Of a stretch of DNA of 13,456 nucleotides, positions 5,973 to 12,848 are shown in pieces. Under the pieces are notes generated by a model that was given only the letters and a program-made list of their open reading frames with translations, was not told where the DNA came from and ran no database searches. Position 1 is the stretch's first letter. The number at the start of each line of letters is the position of its first letter. Location of the stretch: NCBI GenBank assembly GCA_035370465.1, contig DAOOVW010000011.1:1-13456 (forward strand), in the 5' to 3' direction. This DNA is from a bacterium (lineage in GTDB: Bacteria > Ratteibacteria > UBA8468 > B48-G9 > JAFGKM01). Position numbers and translations under genes: made by a program.

Positions 5973-7157
5973 ATGAATATAGGAATGATTTTAGAAGATG
6001 AGTTTCCACCTGATATTAGAGTTGAAAAAGAAGCACAAGTTTTATTATCTCAACATTTTAATCTCCATTTACTTTCAGCAGTAAAAAAACAGGAAGAAAA
6101 AAGAAAAGAATATAAAGGAATATTAGTTGAACAAAAGCCTATTATATATCCTAATGTATATCATCACCTTTTGGATAAATTAAATTTTCTTAGAGGGAAA
6201 GAGACGTTATTTCATAAACAAATAGAACAATTTGTAAAAAGAAACAAAATTGAAATAATACATGCTCATGATTTGCCAGTTGCTTTTGTTTCACTAAAGA
6301 TAGCCAAAAAACTTGGTATTCCTATAATCGCTGATCTACATGAAAATTATCCATATTATAAATTGATAAAAAAAAGAAAAAATACAAAAAGATTCAGATA
6401 TTGGTTGAATATAGAAAAAAAAGTTGTAAAGGAATCTAATTTTATTATAACCACCTGTGAAGAAATGAGAGAAAGAATTTTATCAGAACATTGCATACCA
6501 TCAGAAAAAATTTATGTTGTTCCTAATTATTATGGAGGAGAATTTGAAAATATTGTTGTTGATAAAAGTATATTAGAAAAATACTCACAAAAATTTATGA
6601 TTCTATATAGTGGAGTTGTATCTTTACATAAAGGGATAGAGACATTGATAAAATCAATGGAGTATCTTAAAAATTACCCTGAAATTGTATTATGCATTGT
6701 TGGAGTTAAAAAGAACAAAGAGGAATTCGAAAAATTAGCAAAAACGTTGCATGTTGAGGAAAAAATTGAATTTATAAAATGGCAACCAATAGAAAAAACC
6801 TACTCTTTTTATTTAGCCAGTTCTGTTTGTTCTGTACCTTTTGAAAAAAATGTACAAACTGATTGTTCATCTCCTCACAAACTATTTCAGTATATGCAAT
6901 GTAAAAAGCCTGTTTTAGTTAGTAATTGTAATTCTCTTATAAGAATAGTTGAAAAATCCAATTGTGGCTTTGTCTTTGAATGCGGGCATCCAAAAGATTT
7001 AGCAGATAAAATTTTAATTTTATATAAAAATAAAAAGTTGAGAATTGAAATGGGAGAAAATAGTGCGAGATCTGTTAAAAATAACTATAATTTTGAAATA
7101 GCAGGTAGCCAATTATCACTTCTTTATAATAATTTAACAAAATGGTTCAAAAAATGA
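5973..7157 (+). CDS. GT4-type glycosyltransferase, second gene of the operon
   Basis: A 394-residue GT-B glycosyltransferase. N-terminal domain: MNIGMILEDEFPPDIRVEKE (acceptor-side loop), then IIHAHDLPVAF near residues 95-105 and ADLHENYP near 120-127, both common in GT4 enzymes acting on polysaccharide repeat units. C-terminal domain: LYSGVVSLHKGIETLI (about 211-226) and SSPHKLFQYMQCKKPVLVSN (about 289-308), the donor-binding region in its P-x-K-L-F-x-Y-M form. Expected role: one sugar-addition step in surface-glycan synthesis at the inner face of the membrane; donor unknown. A weak AAAGAG precedes the ATG. The last four bases (ATGA, 7154-7157) overlap the likely start of the next gene, indicating coupled translation. 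Confidence 0.88.
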   Translation: MNIGMILEDEFPPDIRVEKEAQVLLSQHFNLHLLSAVKKQEEKRKEYKGILVEQKPIIYPNVYHHLLDKLNFLRGKETLFHKQIEQFVKRNKIEIIHAHDLPVAFVSLKIAKKLGIPIIADLHENYPYYKLIKKRKNTKRFRYWLNIEKKVVKESNFIITTCEEMRERILSEHCIPSEKIYVVPNYYGGEFENIVVDKSILEKYSQKFMILYSGVVSLHKGIETLIKSMEYLKNYPEIVLCIVGVKKNKEEFEKLAKTLHVEEKIEFIKWQPIEKTYSFYLASSVCSVPFEKNVQTDCSSPHKLFQYMQCKKPVLVSNCNSLIRIVEKSNCGFVFECGHPKDLADKILILYKNKKLRIEMGENSARSVKNNYNFEIAGSQLSLLYNNLTKWFKK

Positions 7158-8398
7158 AAAAAGTCCTGATTATTACATATCATTTTCCACCATCAAAAAA
7201 AGTAGGTGTATTAAGAATAAAGGGATTAGCAAAGTACTTACCTGAATTTGGTTGGGAACCAGTTTTTGTTATTCCTCTTTTACAACAGGAACCAGAAATT
7301 AATTCTCAAATTATAGAAACTCATCCGCCATATCAAAAGTTTTTTAAGTATTATTTTTCAAAGGCAAAAAAAAGAATAAAAAAAATTTCTTTACCTCTTC
7401 CCCCATTTCATAAAAGAGTGAAAAGTTTTTTCCGCGGGATGATTGATATTCCTGATAATAGAATTGGATGGTTGCCATTTGCCTATGAGGCAGGAAAAAA
7501 TTTAATAGAAAAAGAAAAAATAAATCATATGATAAGTATTCTTGGACCTGCTACCTGTCATTTAGTAGGTAGTAATTTAAAAAAGAGATATAAAAATATC
7601 TTCTGGATAGCAGATTTCAGAGACCCCTGGACACTTTACAAAAATAATACCCTGATAAATAAATATAAAAGAAATCTTGAAATAGAAACTTTAAAGGAAG
7701 CAGATGCAATTACAATTGTTACAAGAAAATTGGCTTATGATATGAAAAAAATTCACAAAAATAAAGATATCTATTTTATCCCTAATGGCTTTGACCCTGA
7801 AGAAATTGATTTGCAACCACAAAAATTAACTGAAAATTTTACCATAACACATACTGGTTCCCTTTTTATAAATAAAAGGAGCCCAGAACTATTATTTAAA
7901 GCACTTTCCGAACTAATAAAAGAACAAAAAATAAAGGCAAATGATATTTCTATAAGATTTTTTGGTAAAAATCAAAATTGGGTATTGCCTCTGGCAGAAA
8001 AATATGGATTAAAAGATGTTGTTAAGTATTATGGAGAAAGAGAAAGAAAAGAGTGTTTAAAAAAACAAAGAGAAAGTCAACTTTTACTTATTATACAGGT
8101 AGAAGGAAAAGGAGAAGAAGGATGTTTAACTGGCAAAATTTTTGAGTATCTTACAAGTTTTAGACCAATTCTTTCAATTGGAGACAAAGATAATGAAGTA
8201 TCTAATCTCCTTAAAGAAACAGATTCAGGTATTCACTGCACAACAGTTTGTGAACTGAAAGAAACAGTACTAAAATATTATAGGGAATGGGAAGAAAAAG
8301 GATATATTGGTTACTCAGGGATAAAAGAAGAAATTATGAAATATAGTCATAGAGAAATGGCTAAAAAATTTGCTGATATTTTAAATAAAAATAATTAG
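7154..8398 (+). CDS. GT4-like glycosyltransferase, third gene of the operon
   Basis: I place the start at the ATG of 7154 (414 residues) rather than at 7142. The protein then begins MKKVLIITYHFPPSKKVGVL, the usual start of this GT family, and the ATG overlaps the previous stop as ATGA. N-terminal domain: YHFPP and GVLRIKGLAKYLPEFGWEP, then FWIADFRDPWT near residues 149-159. C-terminal domain: a THTGSLFINKRSPELLFKAL segment that opens it, VKYYGERERKECL and KIFEYLTSFRPILSIG, the donor-site helix. It lacks a classic E-X7-E; KIFEYL carries the usual second-acid position. Expected to add a sugar or act on a lipid-linked glycan in the same pathway as its neighbours. The following FkbM gene begins at the base after this stop codon. 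Confidence 0.85.
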   Translation: MKKVLIITYHFPPSKKVGVLRIKGLAKYLPEFGWEPVFVIPLLQQEPEINSQIIETHPPYQKFFKYYFSKAKKRIKKISLPLPPFHKRVKSFFRGMIDIPDNRIGWLPFAYEAGKNLIEKEKINHMISILGPATCHLVGSNLKKRYKNIFWIADFRDPWTLYKNNTLINKYKRNLEIETLKEADAITIVTRKLAYDMKKIHKNKDIYFIPNGFDPEEIDLQPQKLTENFTITHTGSLFINKRSPELLFKALSELIKEQKIKANDISIRFFGKNQNWVLPLAEKYGLKDVVKYYGERERKECLKKQRESQLLLIIQVEGKGEEGCLTGKIFEYLTSFRPILSIGDKDNEVSNLLKETDSGIHCTTVCELKETVLKYYREWEEKGYIGYSGIKEEIMKYSHREMAKKFADILNKNN

Positions 8399-9106
8399 AT
8401 GAATAATATAAAAGATATTCGCCATAGAATTGAAAGATTTTTTAAACAATTAGTTGGGCTGGAAGTATGGAGTAAAATAGAAGTTTTTTGCCCATATGAA
8501 ATGATAGGTAATTATTGTGTATCCTTTTTAGATAAAATTAATAGTGATTCAATAATTTATTCACTTGGAGTTGGTAGAGATATATCCTTTGATTTAGATT
8601 TAATAAATAAAAAGGGAGTTATTGTTCATGCCTTTGACCCAACTCCTATAGCAAAAAATTGGATACAATCAAAAAATCTTCCAAAAAATTTCAAATTTTA
8701 TCCTTATGGAATAGCTAATTTTAATGGATCCGCTGAATTTCATATTCCCTCTAATCCCAAAAGCACTTCATACTCTCTTTTAGATTCTGGGAAAACATTG
8801 GGTACAGTAAAATATCCTGTGAAAAGATTAAAAGAGGTAATGAAAGAATTAGGACATACTAAAATAGATATTTTGAAAATAGATATAGAAGGTGGAGAAT
8901 ATATGGTTATTGAAGACATAATAAATTCAGAGATTAAGGTTATTCAATTACTTGTAGAATTCCACCATAGATACAAAAAAATTGGACTTTATAAAACTAA
9001 ACAAACAATAAAACAATTAAGAGAAAACGGATACAAAATTTTTTATATTTCTCCTGATGGAGAAGAATATTCTTTTATTAAATATAATGAAATTTTCAAT
9101 AAATAA
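8399..9106 (+). CDS. FkbM family SAM-dependent methyltransferase
   Basis: A 235-residue class I methyltransferase with FkbM family features: IIYSLGVGRDISFDLDL (about 52-68) as the SAM-binding glycine-rich motif, VHAFDPTP (76-83) as the acidic ribose-binding strand, KIDILKIDIEGGEYMVIEDI (155-174) as the family's hallmark KxDIEGxE segment, and LLVEFHHR (184-191). FkbM-like enzymes O-methylate hydroxyls, and in glycan clusters they are often taken to methylate sugars; the substrate here is unknown. The ATG directly abuts the previous TAG (8396-8398), so it is translated with its neighbour; no Shine-Dalgarno is seen. Its 3' end overlaps the next gene by 20 bases. The glycine-rich motif reads SLGVGRD rather than the common DVGANxG, a moderate divergence. 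Confidence 0.88.
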   Translation: MNNIKDIRHRIERFFKQLVGLEVWSKIEVFCPYEMIGNYCVSFLDKINSDSIIYSLGVGRDISFDLDLINKKGVIVHAFDPTPIAKNWIQSKNLPKNFKFYPYGIANFNGSAEFHIPSNPKSTSYSLLDSGKTLGTVKYPVKRLKEVMKELGHTKIDILKIDIEGGEYMVIEDIINSEIKVIQLLVEFHHRYKKIGLYKTKQTIKQLRENGYKIFYISPDGEEYSFIKYNEIFNK

Positions 9107-10052
9107 AAAAGCAACACTATGTTTAACATTAAACGATTTTCATCCTAATCAGGATGATATTGATAGGTTTATTAAGAAAAATAAAAAACTCTCATTTGAG
9201 GGATTAAAATTTTTTCCTATAAGTAAATTTTATTTTCAATCACATAAAAGAAAAAGTTATCAATATTATTTTATTTTTAAAAAAATAAACAAAATACGAA
9301 TGGCATATGCACAATGGAAAGGGACAGAAATTCCAAAAGGAAGTTTTAAATATCTAATAAGAGTTGATGATTTTCCTCACTGGGAAAAAAATTATAAGGA
9401 ATTTTTAAAGTTTGCTGAGTTATTCAGTAAATATAATATACCATTTTTATTGGGAGTAACTCCTTTTCTCTCATTAAATCCAAAGTCAATTTACAATACT
9501 AAATTTAAGTTTCTTGATGATAATGAAGTAAAAATTTTAAAAGAATTTTCAAATATAGAAATATCTTTGCATGGATTAACCCATCAGTCAGTCAATAAAA
9601 AAAGAACAACTGAATTTATTGGATTAACTGATGGAGAAGTAGAAGAAAAATTAACATTAGGAATAAAACTATTAGAAGAAAAACAAATATTTCCTATTGC
9701 TTTTATTCCTCCTTTTGATAAAATTGACAAAAATAATTTTGAGATAATTAAAAAACACTTCAAAATTATCTGTGGTGGATTTGACACTGCTAAATATGTG
9801 GGATATTTAATTACCCCATGTATTGTTGACAATAAAACTGCATTTGTTCCCTCTTATTTTCCATTATCAGGTAATATAAACGAAATACATAATTTCCTTT
9901 TAGATATAGAAGAAGAAAATATCATTGTTCCAATAACTATCCATTGGACATATGAGGTAAATAATCTTGAAAGAGTTGAAAATTTCTTAAAATTTATAGA
10001 GAAAAAAGTTATTTCTTGGAAGGATTTTTTAAGTACTACTGAAAACCTGTAA
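9087..10052 (+). CDS. Polysaccharide deacetylase-like protein (NodB/DUF2334 type)
   Basis: From the ATG at 9087 the protein is 321 residues. YLIRVDDFPHW (D94, D95) supplies the catalytic/metal aspartates of the NodB carbohydrate esterase fold. ISLHGLTHQS (H162, H166) supplies the HxxxH metal-binding pair. FIPPFDKID (about 206-214) and PITIHWTYE (H286) match later motifs of the DUF2334/polysaccharide-deacetylase group. The likely reaction is metal-dependent removal of N- or O-acetyl groups from a glycan. No signal peptide is evident, suggesting a cytoplasmic or membrane-proximal precursor as substrate. An in-frame ATG at 9057 would give a 50-base overlap with fkbM; 9087 gives 20 bases; neither has a Shine-Dalgarno. 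Residues 1-85 lie outside the recognised domain. The gene ends seven bases from the convergent neighbour. Confidence 0.75.
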   Translation: MKFSINKKATLCLTLNDFHPNQDDIDRFIKKNKKLSFEGLKFFPISKFYFQSHKRKSYQYYFIFKKINKIRMAYAQWKGTEIPKGSFKYLIRVDDFPHWEKNYKEFLKFAELFSKYNIPFLLGVTPFLSLNPKSIYNTKFKFLDDNEVKILKEFSNIEISLHGLTHQSVNKKRTTEFIGLTDGEVEEKLTLGIKLLEEKQIFPIAFIPPFDKIDKNNFEIIKKHFKIICGGFDTAKYVGYLITPCIVDNKTAFVPSYFPLSGNINEIHNFLLDIEEENIIVPITIHWTYEVNNLERVENFLKFIEKKVISWKDFLSTTENL

Positions 10053-10059
10053 TTTCTTC

Positions 10060-11082
10060 TTATTTTTTTCTTATATCCCCATTAATAACTTCATTATATA
10101 TTTCAATTAGTTTTTTTGTAACAACATCTATTGCATGATATTTTTCAAAATACTCTCTACTTTTTTTACCAATTTCATGTCTTAACTTACCATCTTTTAT
10201 CAATTTCTCTAATTGGACATAAAGATTATCAATAGAAGCAGAAACTATAGGCAATTCCTCAGGATAAAACTTTCTGTAATTCTCATTTATATAACAAATT
10301 ACTGGTTTACCACATCCCATTGCCTCTATAGAAAAAATTCCATAAGTCCCAATTAAAATTTGGTCAATTACTATATCAGCATTTAAAACCTCATTTAATA
10401 TTTGTTCATTCGGAATATTTTCAAGAATTTTGAATGTAAATTTATATTTTTTTTCCAGCTCTTTAATTACTTCAATAATTTTTTCTGTTCCTTTAAATTC
10501 CCTATTTGAAGGGGCATGAATAATAACTGGCTCTTTTTTTTCTAAAGAAGGAAATCTAAAAATAGAAATATCAGAAATTTGTGGAAGAAAAAAGATTTTT
10601 TTAAAATAATCTTTTATATAATAAAAAAGTTCTCCATCACTAACTATAGCAGCATCAACAAATTTACTGATTTTTTTTATTTTTTCCAATCTTTTTTTCT
10701 CTTTTTTAGGATTTGACTTAATTTCTGACAAAAATGGATTTATTTTCATGCCAATAGAATAAATCCTAATATCACTTCCCCAAAACTGCATAATTATTTT
10801 TTTATTTAATTTTTTCAAAATATATAAGTCAGCGTTGTTTTTGAAAAATGATGTATTAAAATGGAAGTGAAAAATGTCATAATTAAAAATAGCATGCCAA
10901 AAATTCTTCATTAAAATGAAATATCTCGGGATTCTATTTTTGCCATCAAAAATTCCCTTCTGTTCGTAAAATTTCTTCTTTTTAAAAAATAAATAATCAG
11001 CATTTATTCTTTGTTGCCTCAAACCTTTTACAAATAAGTATGGTTGATTTGAAATATTAGAGGGCAGATGAAGTATATTCAT
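10060..11082 (-). CDS. GT4-type glycosyltransferase, last gene of the minus-strand operon
   Basis: A 340-residue GT-B enzyme starting at ATG 11082, supported by AAGGA six bases upstream and an ATGA overlap with the acetyltransferase stop. An upstream in-frame ATG at 11121 would add a lysine-rich 13-residue leader and is unlikely. N-terminal domain: FHFHFNTSFF near 71-80 and KKIIMQFWGSDIRIYSI (about 94-110), the HFH...GSDIR pattern of GT4 relatives in capsule and O-antigen clusters. C-terminal domain: VIIHAPSNREFKGTEKIIEV (about 186-205) and TYGIFSIEAMGCGKPVICY (about 246-264), the donor site with its conserved E in SIEAMGCGKP. Substrate unknown. All twelve arginine codons I read are AGA or AGG, unlike the radical SAM/aminotransferase genes upstream. 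It converges with the deacetylase gene at 10052. Confidence 0.88.
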   Translation of the reverse strand: MNILHLPSNISNQPYLFVKGLRQQRINADYLFFKKKKFYEQKGIFDGKNRIPRYFILMKNFWHAIFNYDIFHFHFNTSFFKNNADLYILKKLNKKIIMQFWGSDIRIYSIGMKINPFLSEIKSNPKKEKKRLEKIKKISKFVDAAIVSDGELFYYIKDYFKKIFFLPQISDISIFRFPSLEKKEPVIIHAPSNREFKGTEKIIEVIKELEKKYKFTFKILENIPNEQILNEVLNADIVIDQILIGTYGIFSIEAMGCGKPVICYINENYRKFYPEELPIVSASIDNLYVQLEKLIKDGKLRHEIGKKSREYFEKYHAIDVVTKKLIEIYNEVINGDIRKK

Positions 11083-11609
11083 TTTCTTTCCTTTATTTTT
11101 TTTGCCGGAACTCCTGCCCAAATCTCAAAAGGAGGGATATTTTTTGTTACAACTGCACCTGCTCCTATAACTACTCCTTTTCCAATTTTCACACCTGGTA
11201 AAATTATAGAGCCAGCGCCAATATCAGAATTTTCTTCTATTTCCACAGGAGCAAATTCAACAGGTGCTTCAATTATAGGAATATCAAGAAAAGATAGATT
11301 ATGCTGGGAAGTTATGATAATAACTTTTGGACCAATTCCAACATTATCTTTAATTATCAAACCACCAGCACTATGAAAAAAAGAGTGGGGGCCAATCCAT
11401 ACATTATTTCCTATTTTCATTAAACTTTTATAATAACTATGTAAAATTGTATAATGTCCTATGTAAACATTATTTCCAATTTCTATATTCTCAGGATGGA
11501 AAATTAATACTCCTTTTTCAAAAATTACATTTTTCCCAACTTTTTTTATTTTATCTCTTTTAATTTTACCGTCACCATGTGAGAAATAAAGTTTTTGTTC
11601 CTTTTTCAT
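11079..11609 (-). CDS. Left-handed beta-helix (hexapeptide repeat) acetyltransferase
   Basis: A 176-residue acyltransferase of the LacA/NodL/WbbJ-like hexapeptide group. Repeats of the [LIV]-G-x4 type run from about residue 42 to 155 (IEIGNNVYIGHYTIL, MKIGNNVWIGP, IIKDNVGIGPKV, DIGAGSIILPGVKIGKGVVI). GAGAVVTKNIPPFEIWAGVP (150-169) is the classical C-terminal signature, and H103 in ITSQHN is at the catalytic histidine position. Expected reaction: acetyl transfer from acetyl-CoA to a sugar hydroxyl or amino group. Such enzymes often sit beside DegT-type aminotransferases to finish N-acylated amino sugars, and its ATG overlaps the stop of a DegT remnant (ATGA, 11606-11609). It is also coupled to the glycosyltransferase downstream. 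A weak GAAAG lies upstream. Confidence 0.9.
   Translation of the reverse strand: MKKEQKLYFSHGDGKIKRDKIKKVGKNVIFEKGVLIFHPENIEIGNNVYIGHYTILHSYYKSLMKIGNNVWIGPHSFFHSAGGLIIKDNVGIGPKVIIITSQHNLSFLDIPIIEAPVEFAPVEIEENSDIGAGSIILPGVKIGKGVVIGAGAVVTKNIPPFEIWAGVPAKKIKERK
11089..11093 (-). promoter_or_regulatory. Ribosome binding site deciding the start of the minus-strand glycosyltransferase
   Basis: AAGGA on the minus strand, six bases before the ATG at 11082 and inside the end of the acetyltransferase gene. It favours 11082 over the upstream ATG at 11121. Confidence 0.65.
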
Positions 11610-11779
11610 TGTAATATTTCTTTCAATTTTTCAGTTATTTTTTTTACATCTCTTTCAGTTATATCTTTATTAAAAGGTAAAGCAACTAATTTTTTAGATA
11701 ATTCATAGCTTACAGCAAAATCATAAGGACTAACACTACATTTATCTTTAACTTGTTTTGTGGAATAATCTTTAACTAT
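11606..11779 (-). pseudogene. C-terminal remnant of a DegT/DnrJ/EryC1 aminotransferase
   Basis: The minus-strand frame ending in TGA at 11606 reads 57 residues, including SPYDFAVSYELSKKLVALPF and NKDITERDVKKITEKLKEIL. The ALPF...ITERDVKKI.EKLKEIL pattern is the standard end of PLP-dependent sugar aminotransferases; the intact relative at 12845 ends MALPLYPKMTEDDLIHISQKL. An in-frame TAA (11780-11782) bounds it upstream and no start codon or PLP-lysine region exists. Its stop overlaps the acetyltransferase ATG by four bases, so it was once the functional upstream gene of that operon. Between this remnant and the radical SAM stop lie about 64 bases with no recognisable coding sequence. Confidence 0.75.
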
Positions 11780-11843
11780 TTACTTTCTAAATTCTGATAT
11801 CGCTATGATTTATACGAATTTTGTAATCATTAAAGATGAATAG

Positions 11844-12848
11844 TCATCTCCACCTTCCTTTCATGTTAAACCAAATATTTGAATAAAAACTCCAAAAATC
11901 GCAATTTGAACATTCAGAAATACTATTTTGGTTATTTAACATATTCTCCCGAATTTGCCTTATTTTGTCTTGTGAATAAATTTCCAGCAGAGAATTTCTT
12001 TGGATATTTCCTAATAATAAATTACCATTTTCTCTTGTTGAAAGAGCCTCACAGCAGGGATAGACATTTCCATTAATATCTATGACAACAGCTATCCATG
12101 GGCTGAGGCAGGGATATCTTTTCCTTTTCACTTGGGTACAAATATCTTTTGTTTCTATTTTACCCCCCCAGTTTAGAAGCGGTCTAACATAAATACTGTC
12201 ACTTGGACCAATAAAATATTTCCAGAAATTTTTAAATCCTTCAATTTCGGAAGCAGTCTTTTTTGTATCCATTATTTGGATAATCACCCTAGGTCCCTTT
12301 CCTATTTTTTCCCGAATTTCCAAAAAGTTTTTTATGTTACTTACCACCAAGTCAAACTTATCTACTCCCATCATCCACTCATAAGTGTTACGACTACCTG
12401 CGTTTAGGCTAAATAGAATCCTATCATTTTTACAGAGTAATCTGCAAAGCATTTCAGATTTTTCTTCATCTAAAAGTGTTGCATTTGTATCTATATGAAT
12501 TGGAACATTTGGACATTTTATCTTTAGATATTCTATTGCCTCGAGTAATTTATTATAAAACAATGGCTCTCCAAGACCTACAGGCGTGAAAGTAGTTTTT
12601 TTCGTTAGCAAGTGTGTCATTTCATCAACCGTTTTCTTAAAAAGATAAAAGTCTATATCTCCAGATTTAACATTTTTGTGTTTTGGACGAGGACACATCC
12701 AACATTTCAGATTACACCTTGTTGTTATTTCAATATTCATTGCGTATGGGACCTTATCAAGTAACTGTCTCCTTTTGTATATCTTATATATAAACGCCGA
12801 GCCCATTTTTCGTTTAATATGCTCTGATGTCTTATTTGTTAATCTCAT
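11844..12848 (-). CDS. Radical SAM protein with SPASM-type C-terminal cluster domain
   Basis: A 334-residue radical SAM protein. EITTRCNLKCWMCPRPKHKN holds the CX3CX2C cluster motif (C45, C49, C52), and GLGEPLF (91-97) is the GGEP-like SAM-binding motif. The C-terminal part carries further cysteines: YPCLSPW (C247), VYPCCEA (C265, C266) and ISECSNCDFW (C313, C316), the SPASM/Twitch pattern that binds an auxiliary iron-sulfur cluster. Between them, VVIDINGNVYPCC and LLLGNIQRNSLLEIYSQDKI are typical SPASM linkers. Related proteins are frequent in surface-polysaccharide clusters, with mostly unknown substrates; I assign no reaction. The ATG overlaps the aminotransferase stop (ATGA, 12845-12848) and has AGGA eight bases upstream. 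Several arginine codons are CGN, unlike the glycosyltransferase at 10060-11082. Confidence 0.88.
   Translation of the reverse strand: MRLTNKTSEHIKRKMGSAFIYKIYKRRQLLDKVPYAMNIEITTRCNLKCWMCPRPKHKNVKSGDIDFYLFKKTVDEMTHLLTKKTTFTPVGLGEPLFYNKLLEAIEYLKIKCPNVPIHIDTNATLLDEEKSEMLCRLLCKNDRILFSLNAGSRNTYEWMMGVDKFDLVVSNIKNFLEIREKIGKGPRVIIQIMDTKKTASEIEGFKNFWKYFIGPSDSIYVRPLLNWGGKIETKDICTQVKRKRYPCLSPWIAVVIDINGNVYPCCEALSTRENGNLLLGNIQRNSLLEIYSQDKIRQIRENMLNNQNSISECSNCDFWSFYSNIWFNMKGRWR

Noticed and set aside
7142..7153. Upstream ATG as the start of the third glycosyltransferase
   Set aside because: It adds only four residues before the family-typical MKKVLIITYHFPP, has no ribosome site, and loses the ATGA coupling to the previous stop.
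11068..11376. Plus-strand reading frame of about 100 codons opposite the acetyltransferase
   Set aside because: It is the mirror of the hexapeptide repeats in the true gene; the protein is low-complexity P/I/T/S with no family resemblance.
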